Shown here: in pieces, positions 10,240 to 19,695 of the stretch | How the letters are laid out: the number at the start of each line of letters is the position of its first letter | How positions within the stretch are numbered: position 1 is the first letter of the stretch | DNA from: Sabethes cyaneus | Taxonomy: Eukaryota; Arthropoda; Insecta; Diptera; Culicidae | Direction of reading: 5' to 3' | Assembly: GCF_943734655.1 (NCBI RefSeq) | Contig: NC_071354.1 | Span: 230,820,397-230,884,396, forward strand | Length of the DNA: 64,000 bases | The notes under the pieces: model-generated | The model's input: the letters and a program-made list of their open reading frames with translations, nothing else | What the model was told of the DNA's origin: nothing | Database searches by the model: none | Translations under genes and position numbers: made by a program

Positions 10240-10503
10240 GTTGCGGCACAAAGCCGCAATATGACCGCGTTGACCTTCACATCTAGCAGAACTGGTTTGA
10301 GTCACCAGCCATAAATGTGGCGTGGGTTCGTATCCCACCGCTGTCACCATATGTTGCGGCACAAAGCCGCAATATGACCGCGTTGACCTTCACATCTAGC
10401 AGAACAACAATCAGTGTACTCGGTCGAAGATGAGACAAAGCGCTATTGTTGTTCTGCTAGATGTGAAGGTCAACGCGGTCATATTGCGGCTTTGTGCCGC
10501 AAC
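10240..10503. mobile_element. Foldback/MITE-like element with perfect 53-59 bp inverted repeats
   Basis: A module starting gttgcggcacaaagccgc and ending agatgtgaaggtc when read in reverse occurs three times: 10240-10292 and 10353-10411 forward, and 10445-10503 inverted. The inner pair matches over 59 bp without a mismatch around a 33-bp spacer. Each module itself has a 7-bp hairpin (ttgcggc/gccgcaa). The whole is flanked by agtctct (10233-10239) and agtctcc (10504-10510), a possible 7-bp target duplication. Between the two forward modules lies a tRNA-Leu 3' half. No coding capacity. The superfamily is unknown. Confidence 0.75.
10292..10349 (+). pseudogene. tRNA-Leu-like 3' half with genomic CCA
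   Basis: The sequence folds as the 3' half of a class II tRNA. It has an anticodon stem CTGGT/ACCAG with 7-nt loop TTGAGTC (anticodon GAG, U33 present), a variable arm CCA/TGG with a 6-nt loop, a T arm GTGGG/CCCAC with loop TTCGTAT, and a 3' acceptor strand CGCTGTC, discriminator A and CCA. The string ggcgtgggttcg resembles eukaryotic tRNA-Leu. No 5' half precedes it: the 53-bp foldback module does. CCA is not encoded in eukaryotic tRNA genes, so this looks like a reverse-transcribed piece of mature tRNA. Confidence 0.6.
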
Positions 10504-11212
10504 AGTCTCCGAGTTGAATTAACGCTTCTAGCACGAAACAGAAATGGAAATTCGAACAATGGAATTTCCGAAAATCGTCCAAAAAAATTTTCCTTCGTTT
10601 TTGTCTTTTTTCGTATATTTTTGCATAGAAAATAATAACGTATATATTATAAGCAAGAATAGATTCGGTTTTCACGTTTAAACCTTAAATAAAAATTCTT
10701 AAAATCCATATTTTTTTTTGCTCGATTAAAAAATTCACTTTGTTTTTTTTCGCCCCTCCCTTCAGTGGCCGAACACCGGATGGACAAAAATTTTATAAAA
10801 TATTTGTAATGGCTTAAATTAAACTGGAAATTAATGTTTTATTTTGAATTTTAACAGTGAACTCTATGCATTCCCTAAAAATAGTACCTATAAGCAAGAT
10901 GGTCCAGTGCAAAAATCCTTCAAACATGCTGGTTCAATGAAGCTATTCAGTGTGAAATGAATCAGGGTTGAAAATTACAAACTGTTATTTCTTCGGCTTT
11001 GATGGTAAATAGGGTGCTAGATCGATTAAAACGATGGCTTGTTTTTCTTTATCTATCGAAAGTCGAAACACTTTGGAGATACGCAAAACAGGTTAAAAAC
11101 GGAAAGCAAAGTACAAAAAAAATTTCGGCGCAAAATAAAAAAAAGGTAATTTGTGCTATAATAGTTTGAAGGTTCTCTATTTTCAAACTAATTTTAACAA
11201 GATTTTGAAAGC

Positions 11213-12598
11213 TTAATCTATATATATAAAAGTGAGCGTGAGTATGTTTGTATGTTCCACCATAACTCCAGAACGCCTTGACCGATCTCCACCAAACTTG
11301 GCACACATATTCCTTGATGTTGACAAAAGAGAGGGCGGGGGTTCATAACAGGGGGCGGGGAGCCCTTAACTCCGAAACGCCTTGACCGTTTTTCAACAAA
11401 CTTGGCACACATGTTCCTTGACATAGGAGAATCAGCACTGGGTGGTCAACAAAAAGGGGGGAAGGTTCTGTAATAGGTGGGGAAGGGTCCCTAATAGGGG
11501 GAGGCCATAACTCTGAAACGCCTTGACCGTTCTTCATCAAACTTGGTACACATGTTCCTTGACATAAGGGAATCAGAACTGAGGGTTCAACAAAAATGGG
11601 GAGTGAGAGGTTCCTTAATAGGTGGGGGAGGGTCCCTTATAGGGGGGGAGGCCATAACTCCGAAACGGCTTGACCGTTCTTCATCAAACTTGGCACACAT
11701 GTTCCTTGACATAAGAGAATCAGCACTGAAGGGGTTGACAACAGGGGGACCTAAATGTTTAGACGGTTCTCCCATAAGGACAGGACAAAAGGAGGAGCTG
11801 ATGACCGGAGGTTGCTGACGAGGACGGACGCCCACAAGACTGTAACAATTTATTCGTACAACAGAAAAAATCAAAATACGAAACACTAAACTGCAATGCT
11901 CGCAGCTGTAGATTTGTCAAGTGTAATTATGCACCGAATCAAAGTGACCTGTATAAAAAGTGTTCGATCATTAGTGCTAATTGTTGTTGGCCGACTCTGT
12001 TTGAGTCCCAGGGGTAATCATTAAAACAGCGTGGAGTTCATCTGAGAACACCATGTTTTACCTTGGTAAACTTTATGTGGCATGCTGCAGAGTGGGCTCA
12101 GCCAATAATTTGTGCATACTTGCTCCTGGTGGTGACACTAAAAACATTGTTTACAAACAAGTTTTGTCTTAAAGTGAGATGAAAGGAATGACAGGTTTGT
12201 TGTTTCCAAGAAACACTGCTGCACCTTCTACTTTTTTTATTAGGATAGCATGTAATACTAAACTCATAAATAAATAAAAAGCTGTGTTTAGAAAAGTACA
12301 ATAACAAAACTATTCATTTCCTATGGGTGGGGTGGCCATTGTTAGAAGCGGAAGGTGCAAATAGGAAAATTTGCTTTGTTTTCCTTTCTTTATAGGGTTT
12401 ATAGGGATTTCCGTAAAGAAAACAGGTGTGCAGGTGGCTGGGTAGACAAAAGAGGGGGAGCTGCCAAATGGGGAGAAACGGCCGAAAGAGAAACAAGCGT
12501 TGTATTTTTGCAGTATTAGCATTTCGGTTACAATAACCGATGTACTAGTGTCTGTGAGACAAAGACTCCCGAGTAAGATCGGGCACTCAGCTAGTTTA
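11213..12598 (+). mobile_element. Element with tatatataaaa head and cactcagctagt tail, possibly a rolling-circle (Helitron-like) non-autonomous copy
   Basis: It starts near ctatatatataaaagtgagc, carries four imperfect units containing ccttgaccgttcttcatc and caaacttggcacacatg, and ends near gatcgggcactcagctagtt. This head-and-tail combination resembles widespread arthropod non-autonomous elements that I associate, by memory only, with Helitron-like families. Fragments of the same family are at 58936-59110 (plus) and 63515-63570 (minus). No intact ORF is present. Confidence 0.5.
11261..11810 (+). repeat. Four tandem units of 103-149 bp
   Basis: Units begin near 11261, 11366, 11506 and 11654, each at a (c)cataactcc-gaaacgcc motif. 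They share cttgaccg, caaacttgg and acacatgttccttgacat. Later units add G-rich linkers (gggggaggcc, gtgggggaggg). The last two are the most alike, suggesting recent local duplication. Confidence 0.75.
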
Positions 12599-12609
12599 CT
12601 ATAAAATAA

Positions 12610-13870
12610 AGCTTGATTCATTCAGAAGTGGAATAAACTTTTGCTTATATTATGGCGCTCTTGGTGGACGGATTTGGAAGTTCGGAAATTTTATTGGCTT
12701 CACCTATGTATTTTTGACATTCCGCAAAACGACTGTATTTTGTAAACAAACAACATGGAAGCCGAAAGAGAGGAAAAAATGGTGCACAGTTATTTGGAAA
12801 CCCCATTGTGGTCTGCATCTAGGCTAGCTAAACAGCTGAAATTTCTCAGAAATGCCGTATGGCGCGTTATCAAACGATATAAGGAAACATTGACGACGAT
12901 TCGGAAGCCTCAAGCTAGTCATCAGAGTCATCGACCGGCAACTGCGTGGTAAGATTTTAAAGATCATCAAGAGGAATCCCAGTCTGTCGGACCGTGATTT
13001 GGCCAGAAAATTTGGTGCTGCGCATGGTACCGTGAGGAGAATTCGACTCCGGGAAGGAATCAAGTCGTATCGAGCTAGCAAACAGTCAAACCAAACCATA
13101 AAACATAATAGTGTGGCCAAAATCCGTGCACGAAAGCTATACAACCGGGTGCTAACCAAGTTCGACGGGTGTCTTCTGATGGAGGATGAAATCTACGTCA
13201 AGGTTGATTTCGGACAAATTCCAGGTCAAAAATTTACTTGGCAACGGCTCGGGGGGATGTTCCGAACAAATTTAAATTTGTTTTTGCCGACAAATTTGCA
13301 CGAAATTTTATGAATTGGCAGAGCATTCGCAGCTTTGGCAGAAAAACTAAAGTTTTCGTTACAAATAAGACAATGACGTCGAAACTGTGTGTCTCCAAAT
13401 CGAATTTTGCCGTTCATTCGATCCCACCGCCATTCCGTGATGTTTTGGCCTGATTTGGCAAGCTGTCGTTACAGCAAAGTCGTTCAAGAATGGTCTGCAG
13501 AGAAAGGAGTCCAGTTTGTTCCGAAAGACCTAAACCCACCCAAATGCCCCCAGTTCCGCCCTATTGAGAAATGCTGGGCAATCATGAAGAGAAGATTCAA
13601 GGCAAAGGGAAAAGTTGTCAAAGACATCAATCAGATGAAGACCTGGTGGAATAAGATAGCCAAAACGATGGGCGAAGAAAGTGTGCGCCATATTACAGGA
13701 AAAGTTCGAGAATTCCATCGAAACCGTGACGAATAATTTTATCCGTATTTTTTCTTAAAAGTATGAAGAAAATGCTACATTTGTGTAAGAAAATATCTTG
13801 AATTCAATGATAAATAACTGAAATACACGCAATTGTCTTTGTTCCAATACTATCTGAAGCAGGCTTTAGT
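12610..13870 (+). mobile_element. Tc1/mariner-group DD37E (ITmD37E-like) transposon, decayed
   Basis: The transposase remnant is bounded by weakly similar ends: left about 12615-12645 (agaagtggaataaacttttg) and right about 13828-13862 in reverse complement (gtattggaacaaagac). Exact TIRs and the TA duplication could not be fixed by eye. It lies in an RGK intron opposite to the host gene. Confidence 0.65.
12755..13736 (+). pseudogene. DD37E transposase, frameshifted
   Basis: The start is ATG at 12755 with an N-terminal helix-turn-helix region (SASRLAKQLKFLRNAVWRV). A second HTH (SLSDRDLARKFGAAHGTV) follows from about 12985 in another frame. The first catalytic region is MEDEIYVKVDFGQIPGQKF near 13180. 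The last block, FWPDLASCRYSK to PKCPQFRPIEKCW, has exactly 37 residues between the second catalytic Asp and the Glu, the signature of the mosquito ITmD37E family. At least three frame changes separate the blocks, so no active enzyme is made. Confidence 0.85.
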
Positions 13871-14143
13871 AAAATTAACTAACTAATAAAAAGATTTTAT
13901 CGGATGAAAATTTGATATGAGGCGCATGTCTAAAGTAGCCTGGTCTGGTCTGGTGTAAATAAACCTTTATTTTACTTGTAATTCTAGGAAAATCCTAGAA
14001 GGAAATATTGCATGCTGGTACTATTCATCCTCAATATAAAAGCACTTCACTATTTCATAGAAAAAGTCAGCAAAAAGAGCAATAACCAAGCAAAACATAG
14101 AAACAAAAACTATCATAAAGCTAACCAAACTGTTCCAACTTAC

Positions 14144-14327
14144 CGACTGGCCGTCGAGTTAACGCTGGTGTTGCTCTTCGATCGTCGTGAAATGATCGAA
14201 TCACCACAGTTGACCACCGTACCCTTGCTGATGGAAAAATGTCTCAACCGGTACAGATCGTCGCTCTGCCTAGGATTGTACGGCCGTTCCGGAAGGGAGC
14301 ACACGCGAGGTCTAGCATGGTCAGGAA
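14144..14327 (-). CDS. RGK-family small GTPase, coding exon 5
   Basis: The exon starts after a TTCACAG acceptor with two bases completing an Ile codon and ends CG|GTAAGT (phase 2). It codes PERPYNPRQSDDLYRLRHF then SISKGTVVNCGDSIISRRSK and SNTSVNSTAS. The RLRxFS...GDSxxxRRSxSN pattern is typical of the segment just before the G domain in RGK proteins, where phosphoserines bind 14-3-3. It splices directly to the P-loop exon at 5041 or through the cassette exon. Confidence 0.85.
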
Positions 14328-14474
14328 CTGTGAATGAGAACAAGCACAAAGCAACTTAGGAAAAACTTCGAAAGGATTAAGTAGCACAGCATTATCCATT
14401 CCCAATAGACTGATTGGCATTTCCTATCGTCTAATAATAAACAAGCAAAAAAACGAAACTAATCTCACACTTAC

Positions 14475-14799
14475 TGGGCAGTTCGAGGAAATTCGAAGTC
14501 CGCCTTTGCCGTCCTCGGGCGGATGCCTGGAAGGCCAGCGGTCCGATATCCTCGTTGGAAAACACGGACGTGTTCGAGGCGCCGCTCTTGACCGAATCCC
14601 GCGAACTCCGCCGGCTGGCCAGATAGGCAAGGCCACCCTTGTGACTGCTTCTCCGGCGTCCCTTCCGCCCGGCAGCACCCAAGCCGGCCGCGTTGGCGTC
14701 ACTGGTCTGCGTCAGATCGCTGGTCGATTTGTGACAATTCAACGACACCACACTGTCCGAACAGGTTCGATCCAGCGTCGAGTGCGAATTCCGTAGAAC
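14475..14799 (-). CDS. RGK-family small GTPase, coding exon 4
   Basis: This 325-nt exon lies between a TTTTTGTTTCAG acceptor and a GTAAGTG donor, entering in phase 0 and leaving one base. It codes a Ser-, Arg- and Lys-rich region (VLRNSHSTLDRTCSDSVV, GRKGRRRSSHKGG, LASRRSSRDSVKSGASN). It is likely disordered and rich in possible phosphorylation sites (RRSS, SRRSS). Its GC content is higher than the introns around it. Confidence 0.85.
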
Positions 14800-14921
14800 C
14801 TGAAACAAAAAGAAAAGCAGAGCAATAAATCCCGACATTAGCCGCGTTCGTGCAAAATGCTGTGCGAAGGATTATATGTGTAAGAGAGAGAGAGTCTACT
14901 GTGCAGTACTGTGGCACTTAC

Positions 14922-15066
14922 CTGATAGCACGGATTGGACGTGATATTGATCTCGCTGTTCAGCTGACGGCGCGTAGGACGAGGTGATGGACTGGGCGAC
15001 TTCGCCCTTGAGCTACCGCGACCGGGTGAACTGCAGCTGGCGTTCGATTCCGGGAGAATTGGTTCA
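14922..15066 (-). CDS. RGK-family small GTPase, coding exon 3
   Basis: The exon follows a CCATTTTCCCAG acceptor and ends CAG|GTAAGT. It codes EPILPESNASCSSPGRGSS, RAKSPSPSPRPTRRQL and NSEINITSNPCYQ. The SPSPSPRP run suggests proline-directed phosphorylation. Phase is consistent with both neighbours (two bases in, zero out). Confidence 0.82.
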
Positions 15067-15192
15067 CTGGGAAAATGGAGGGGAAAATAATACTCTAGCT
15101 TAATCCCCGACTCGGGGTGACATTGACGTAATGAATATTTGAGTAACTTTCGAACTTTTTGAAATTTTTAAATTATAATTTCCATTACTTAC

Positions 15193-15328
15193 TTTTCTAG
15201 CGAATTGTCAGGTGTTTTACTGGGATAAATTCGTTTCTTCTTACGATCTATGTCATGATTATCCAGTGATATGCTATTGGAGCAGTCTTCTTTCGATACC
15301 GTCGGGTAGCAGAACTCGAACCGTTTCC
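15193..15328 (-). CDS. RGK-family small GTPase, coding exon 2
   Basis: The exon follows a TTTTTTTCCCGCAG acceptor and ends GAAAA|GTAAGT. It codes KRFEFCYPTVSKEDCSNSIS, LDNHDIDRKKKRIYPSK and TPDNSLE. The basic DRKKKRIYP string could bind acidic lipid or serve in localisation (inference). Phase fits exon 1 (one base in) and exon 3 (two bases out). Confidence 0.82.
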
Positions 15329-15420
15329 CTGCGGGAAAAAAATCAGAAAGCAATAACCACAACAGCAATGAAAATGAATAATTAACCCAATCGAACCAGA
15401 GTCCGGGGTTTCATGCTTAC

Positions 15421-15643
15421 GTTCGAACCGCGGGCTAATGGCATCGTATTCATACCGGGCAGCGCTGGACGATGCCTGCGAGGATAATTGGCAATAATCG
15501 AACACATCGCTGCTGCTGTTGCCCTCGGTGTCGTCGTCGGTGGTTTTTATTATCTTCGGACTAGCCGGGAGCGACATGCGGCTAGGCCAGGAATCGGCAT
15601 GGCTCTTTTTCAGGTCCTTCCTGGAACGGCGTGTATCTTCCAT
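15421..15643 (-). CDS. RGK-family small GTPase, first coding exon
   Basis: ATG at 15643 has a strong Kozak context (GCCATGG) and an in-frame TGA 27 bases upstream. The exon codes MEDTRRSRKDLKKSH, SWPSRMSLPASPKI, a DDDTEGNSSSDVFDYC stretch and YEYDAISPRFE, ending at GTAAGC. All exons from here to 4580 join in phase (442 codons with the cassette). RGK proteins are membrane-associated GTP-binding proteins that inhibit voltage-gated calcium channels and bind calmodulin and 14-3-3 (family knowledge). Insects have several Rgk paralogs and I cannot say which one this is. Confidence 0.85.
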
Positions 15644-15690
15644 GGCAACAGCCAGTCTAAGTAATCTTCATTGGGGTTTTCCTCAGGTTT
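15644..15690 (-). other. 5' UTR part of the RGK start exon
   Basis: The minus strand reads a polypyrimidine tract and TTCGTTCGCAG acceptor, then 47 bases up to the start codon containing an in-frame stop. This implies a separate non-coding first exon further right in the window or beyond. Candidate GC-rich regions are at 35.6-36.1 and 46.3-48.4 kb. Confidence 0.6.
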
Positions 15691-16099
15691 CTGCGAACGA
15701 AAAGATAAATTTTGAATCACCAAGAATGCTTTCCAAGGATGCGTTTGTTATTTTATAATGGCAGAAAACCAACATCCTGAATCATCTACCGGTTTATATT
15801 AGACTAACTAGCGTGGCCAGACATATAAAAGGTGGGGCACCCGACTTTTCAGAAGAATGACTTGGTCTGGAAAACGAAGTAATCGTAGGATGGTGAATCT
15901 AAAATCAAATTTGAAATTGGACTGCAAATTAGACTTGGAACTGGACAGGCATTAAATTAGACTTGAATTTGGACTAATTAAGCCTTGAAACTTTACTTCT
16001 TGTTGAACTGGAAATTGGACTTAAAATTGGACTTGAAGTTAGAGTAATTTGGAATTTTACCTAAAACCGGACAAATTAGACAAATGAAATGAAACACGA

Positions 16100-19000
16100 A
16101 GCTTTACTTGAAATTAAATTTGACATTTTTCTTCTTATTCTCTCACTCATTTTACCTCTTTTAGGTTCCGTTTTTTCGCTTTTTCAGTTCCATTTTTTCC
16201 TTCCCTGCACCATTTTCTTGATTTTTGCTCAATATCACTTTTCTTACGCTTTTCCTTTTTTGCTCTCGTATTCCTTTTATCTGTCGCATGTTTCCTGTTT
16301 CATTGTTCCCTTTTCTTCGTCTTCTGTCCTTTTTATCTTATTTCTATTGTTGTTTTTCCTCATAATTTTCACTCGCTTTTTATTAATTTCTCTCCCATTT
16401 TTCATCTCTTCTCTTATATTTTTCGCTTTTCAGTTTTCATTTCCAGTTTTTTTTTCTAATTCCTTTCCCACTTTACCTGTCCAGTTTTTCTTGCCTTTTA
16501 TTTTACCCCGTTTTTCCGTCTTTACTTTATTCTGTTTTTGACTCCTTTTTTCGCTTCCCACTCCGGTTCTCCCATTTTATTTCTCATTTTTATTTATTTA
16601 TTCTGTTTTTTCAGTGTTTCTTTCCTTCTTCTCCCGTCCCGTTTTCCCATATTTTCAATCATTTTTCTCCTTTTATATCCCGTTGCTGTATCCTTTGTAT
16701 TCGTTTTTCTTTATTTTCTCAATTGGTTTTCTCTCTTTTCTTTACACTTTTCAGTTCTGTATTCCCTTTCTTGTCTCATTTTCCGCTTTTTTCTATCGTT
16801 TTCCCTTCTCGTTTTTCTTTTTTTCGATTTTCAACAGCTTTTCAAACCCTTTCGTTTCCGTCTGTTCCCAAGTAACAATTCTAAAGCCATTTGATTTTAC
16901 TTAAATTTTACAAGGGTTTTATTGCAGTATTAATCATTTCCTGTGATTTTATTTAGGTATTGGGCAATACCAAGAGGATATGAGTCCAAACACACTTATA
17001 GCTAGCTAGAAAACCTTAATAAAACTGCAATAAAGCAAATTGATTATACCCTGCTTTTCATCCTGTTTTGTCTTTCATTTCCATTTCATCTCGTTTGTCT
17101 TTCGTTTTCTTATCTCTCAATTATTTGTTTTTTCTTTTCCATTTTTCCACTTCTCATTTCTCCATTTTCCATTGCGTTTTTAATCCCGTTTTTTCTCCTT
17201 TTCTGTTCTATTTATCCTTATTTTCTTTCTCGTTTTCTTTATTATTTTCCTTCTTTTCTCTTCTGTTCTTCATCTGTTTCTGTTCAGTCCCCTCGTTTTT
17301 TGTCTCGTTTTCTCTATTTTTTCTCCCGTTCCTTTTCTTCTATTTAACCTTTTCTTTCTTCTCTATTCTTTCTCATTTCCAGTTCTGTGTTTTCTTATAT
17401 TTTTCATTCATTTCATCTCTTCTCTTCTTATTTCGCTTTTGTTCATTTCCAGTTGTCGTCTTTTTCTTACCCTTTTTATTTCCTTTCCTTCTGATTTTCA
17501 TCTTCGTCTGTTCCGTTTTTTATTTTTGGTACCCCGTTTTTCCGTATTTTCTGTCACGTTTATTCTGTTTTTGACTCCCTTTTTTCTCTTTCCTCTACGG
17601 CTTTCCTATTTTATCACCCTTTTCATTTTTCCATGTTTTGAACCATTTTTCCCTTTTTATATCCCGTTGGACCTCTTTTTCCCGTTTTTTCTCTTTTTCT
17701 TTGTTTCCTCTATTGGTTTTCTTTGATCGCTTTCTTCTTTTCCCTTCTAGTTTCCCTTAATTTCTGTTCTGTTCTTCTGTAATTTTTTCTCTTTTCTGCT
17801 CGCTGTTTCCACTTTCTCTATTTCTTTTTCTTCTTTTCAGACTTGTTTTATGTCTTATTCCTTTCGTTTTCATCACGTTTTCAGAAGTATCTCTTTTTCC
17901 TGTTTGGGTTTTGATCATTGTCTATCCCGTTTTGACCATTTTCGGTCCAGGTTTTTGTCTTTCCTTCCTCCATCTCGCGCTTTTTGTCCCGTTTTTTTCT
18001 GTTAGTTTAGTGTTATTTGTATCTCCTTTCTGTATGTCTATTTCTGTCTCCTCGTTTTTTGTCTTTCATTATCTCTTCCGATTTTTTCTTTTTCACCTCG
18101 GCACAGAAGAGAATTCTGTTCCATAATCTATTTCTTATCTCATTTTCCCTCTTTCACTCTCTAGTTTTATGCCCTCAGTTACCCCTTTTCCTTTTTCTTT
18201 TTTTCAAACCTTTATTGCTTTGTTTTTAAACGCGTCCTTTCTTTCTATTTCGTATTTTGTCTTTTTCTACCCCGTTTTTAATTTTCGCCTTTTCTATTGC
18301 GTGCTCTTATCCTACTTTTCCTCCTTTCCTGTTTCTCTTTTTCATTTCCATTTATCTTGTTTGTCTTCTGTTTTCATTTTTTGATTTAAAATTTTTCTTT
18401 TTCTGTCGCGTTTTTCCTATCTTTCTGTTTTGGGTTCTTAATTTTTCTACTCTCGTATTCCCTCCTTTACTTTTCCTCCATTTCTATCGCGTTTTTTGTC
18501 CTACTTTTTCACCTTTTCTGTTCTGTTCATTTCTATTTTCTTATTCGTTTTATTGTTTCCTTTATGATTTTTCTCAGTTTTCTCAGTTATTTCTTTTCTC
18601 TTCGTCTTTTTCTTTCCGGTTTTCTCGTTTTTTGTCTCAATTTTCCTCCTTTTCTCTCCCTTCCGCTTTTTCAATTTTTTCTCTTTCTTTTTTTCCGGAT
18701 TTTTTTTCCTCATATTTTTCATACAAAAAAAAGCAAAGCCTAGGTGCTACATTCCGTTATCGAAACTTGATCTTCTGTTTTTATACGATCTGTTTTATAT
18801 ATCGCAGCCAGCTGTGAGTGTACAGGACAATTGCAGGGTCAGTTGCTACGATCCTACAGACTCTAACAGCCTCATTCAGCCGAGATTCGATTTTTCATTC
18901 ATTTTATACTATTTTTTTCTCATTTTTCATCTCTTTTCTTATATTTTTGCCATTTGTTCATTTCCAGATTTCATTTCATTGTTAACTCTTGTTGTCTCGA

Positions 19001-19650
19001 ATCTTCCCCCATCCATCTGTTCTGTTTTTATTTTTTTTGCTCCATTTTTCCGTCTTTTTTGTCACATTTATTCTGTTTTTGACTACCTTTTCTTCTTTTT
19101 TTATATTTCCTGTTTTTGTCTTTTTCTTTTTTGTTTTACCTTTTCATTTGATCTGCTCTTCCAGTGTGTCTTTTCTTATATTTTCCTATTTCTGTTCTAT
19201 TTTTCCATTTTTTTTGATCCATCTTTCTACTTTTGACCTTTTTCCCGCTTTTCCAAAAGAATACCAAAACTTTTAATCTGTCTCTTCTATCTCTCTCTTT
19301 TCTCCCTTTTAGTTTGGTCTTGTTTTCTGTTCTGTATTCCCTTTCTTATATCATTTTCCCTCTTTCCCTCGACTTTTTTCGGTGCCGGTTATCGAATTTT
19401 TCATTACGCGATGTTCGTATTCGTCTGTTCTTTTTCTGTTCTAGTTTTCATTCATTCATATTTTCTTTCCCATTTTCCATCTACACTCTTCTTTTTTCCC
19501 TTTTTTCAATTTCCAGTTCTCAACATTTTCTAACTGTTTTTATCTCCTTTCCTTCTCATGTTCACCTTCATCTTTTTCTTTTTTTTATACCCCATTTTTC
19601 CGCCTTTTCTGTCCCGTTTATTCTTTTTTACTATAGAGAAAAAGCTCCGG
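16100..19650. repeat. 3.5-kb pyrimidine-rich tract
   Basis: The plus strand is overwhelmingly T and C, with short words (ttttctgtttt, ccgtttttc, cattttcc) recurring without a fixed period. It is interrupted by mixed-composition DNA at about 16.87-17.05 kb (containing cttataactag-like AT-rich sequence) and by a SINE-like copy at 18.74-18.89 kb. Long open frames on the plus strand are composition artefacts. Confidence 0.8.
18736..18891 (-). repeat. SINE-like dispersed repeat (copy A)
   Basis: The minus strand reads tcgaatctcggctgaatgag at its start, caattgtcctgtac in the middle and ggaatgtagcacctaggctt at its end, then a T-rich tail. It matches copy B at 43257-43400 along its length. The start resembles the pol III B box and T arm, so a tRNA-derived SINE is the best guess. 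A LINE 3' end is the alternative. Confidence 0.6.
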
Positions 19651-19695
19651 ATTGAGTTCAACAGTTTAAGGCAGCTTCAGCCTCAAGGAATTATG
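19637..19695 (+). repeat. Left flanking direct repeat of the minisatellite
   Basis: agaaaaag, then caacagtttaaggcagctt and cagc align with 20681-20746 (taacagtttgaggcagctc, then cagc). The pair brackets the 15-bp minisatellite and may be its founding unit or a duplicated target. Confidence 0.55.

Larger units (their letters stand above)
5477..14143 (-). other. Large RGK intron filled with transposable elements
   Basis: Spliced out between the exon ending at 14144 and the cassette or P-loop exon. It holds a MITE (7.2 kb), a SINE-like fragment (8.1 kb), a decayed R1 element (8.4-9.6 kb), a 15-bp minisatellite (9.7 kb), a foldback element (10.2 kb), a repeat-bearing element (11.2-12.6 kb) and a DD37E transposon (12.6-13.9 kb). 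I see no gene or conserved signal in 5480-7176 and 7492-8112. Confidence 0.6.

Noticed and set aside
10292..10349. Functional tRNA-Leu gene
   Set aside because: There is no 5' half or A box, T at position 37 is unusual, and the CCA is genomic. It is a fragment.
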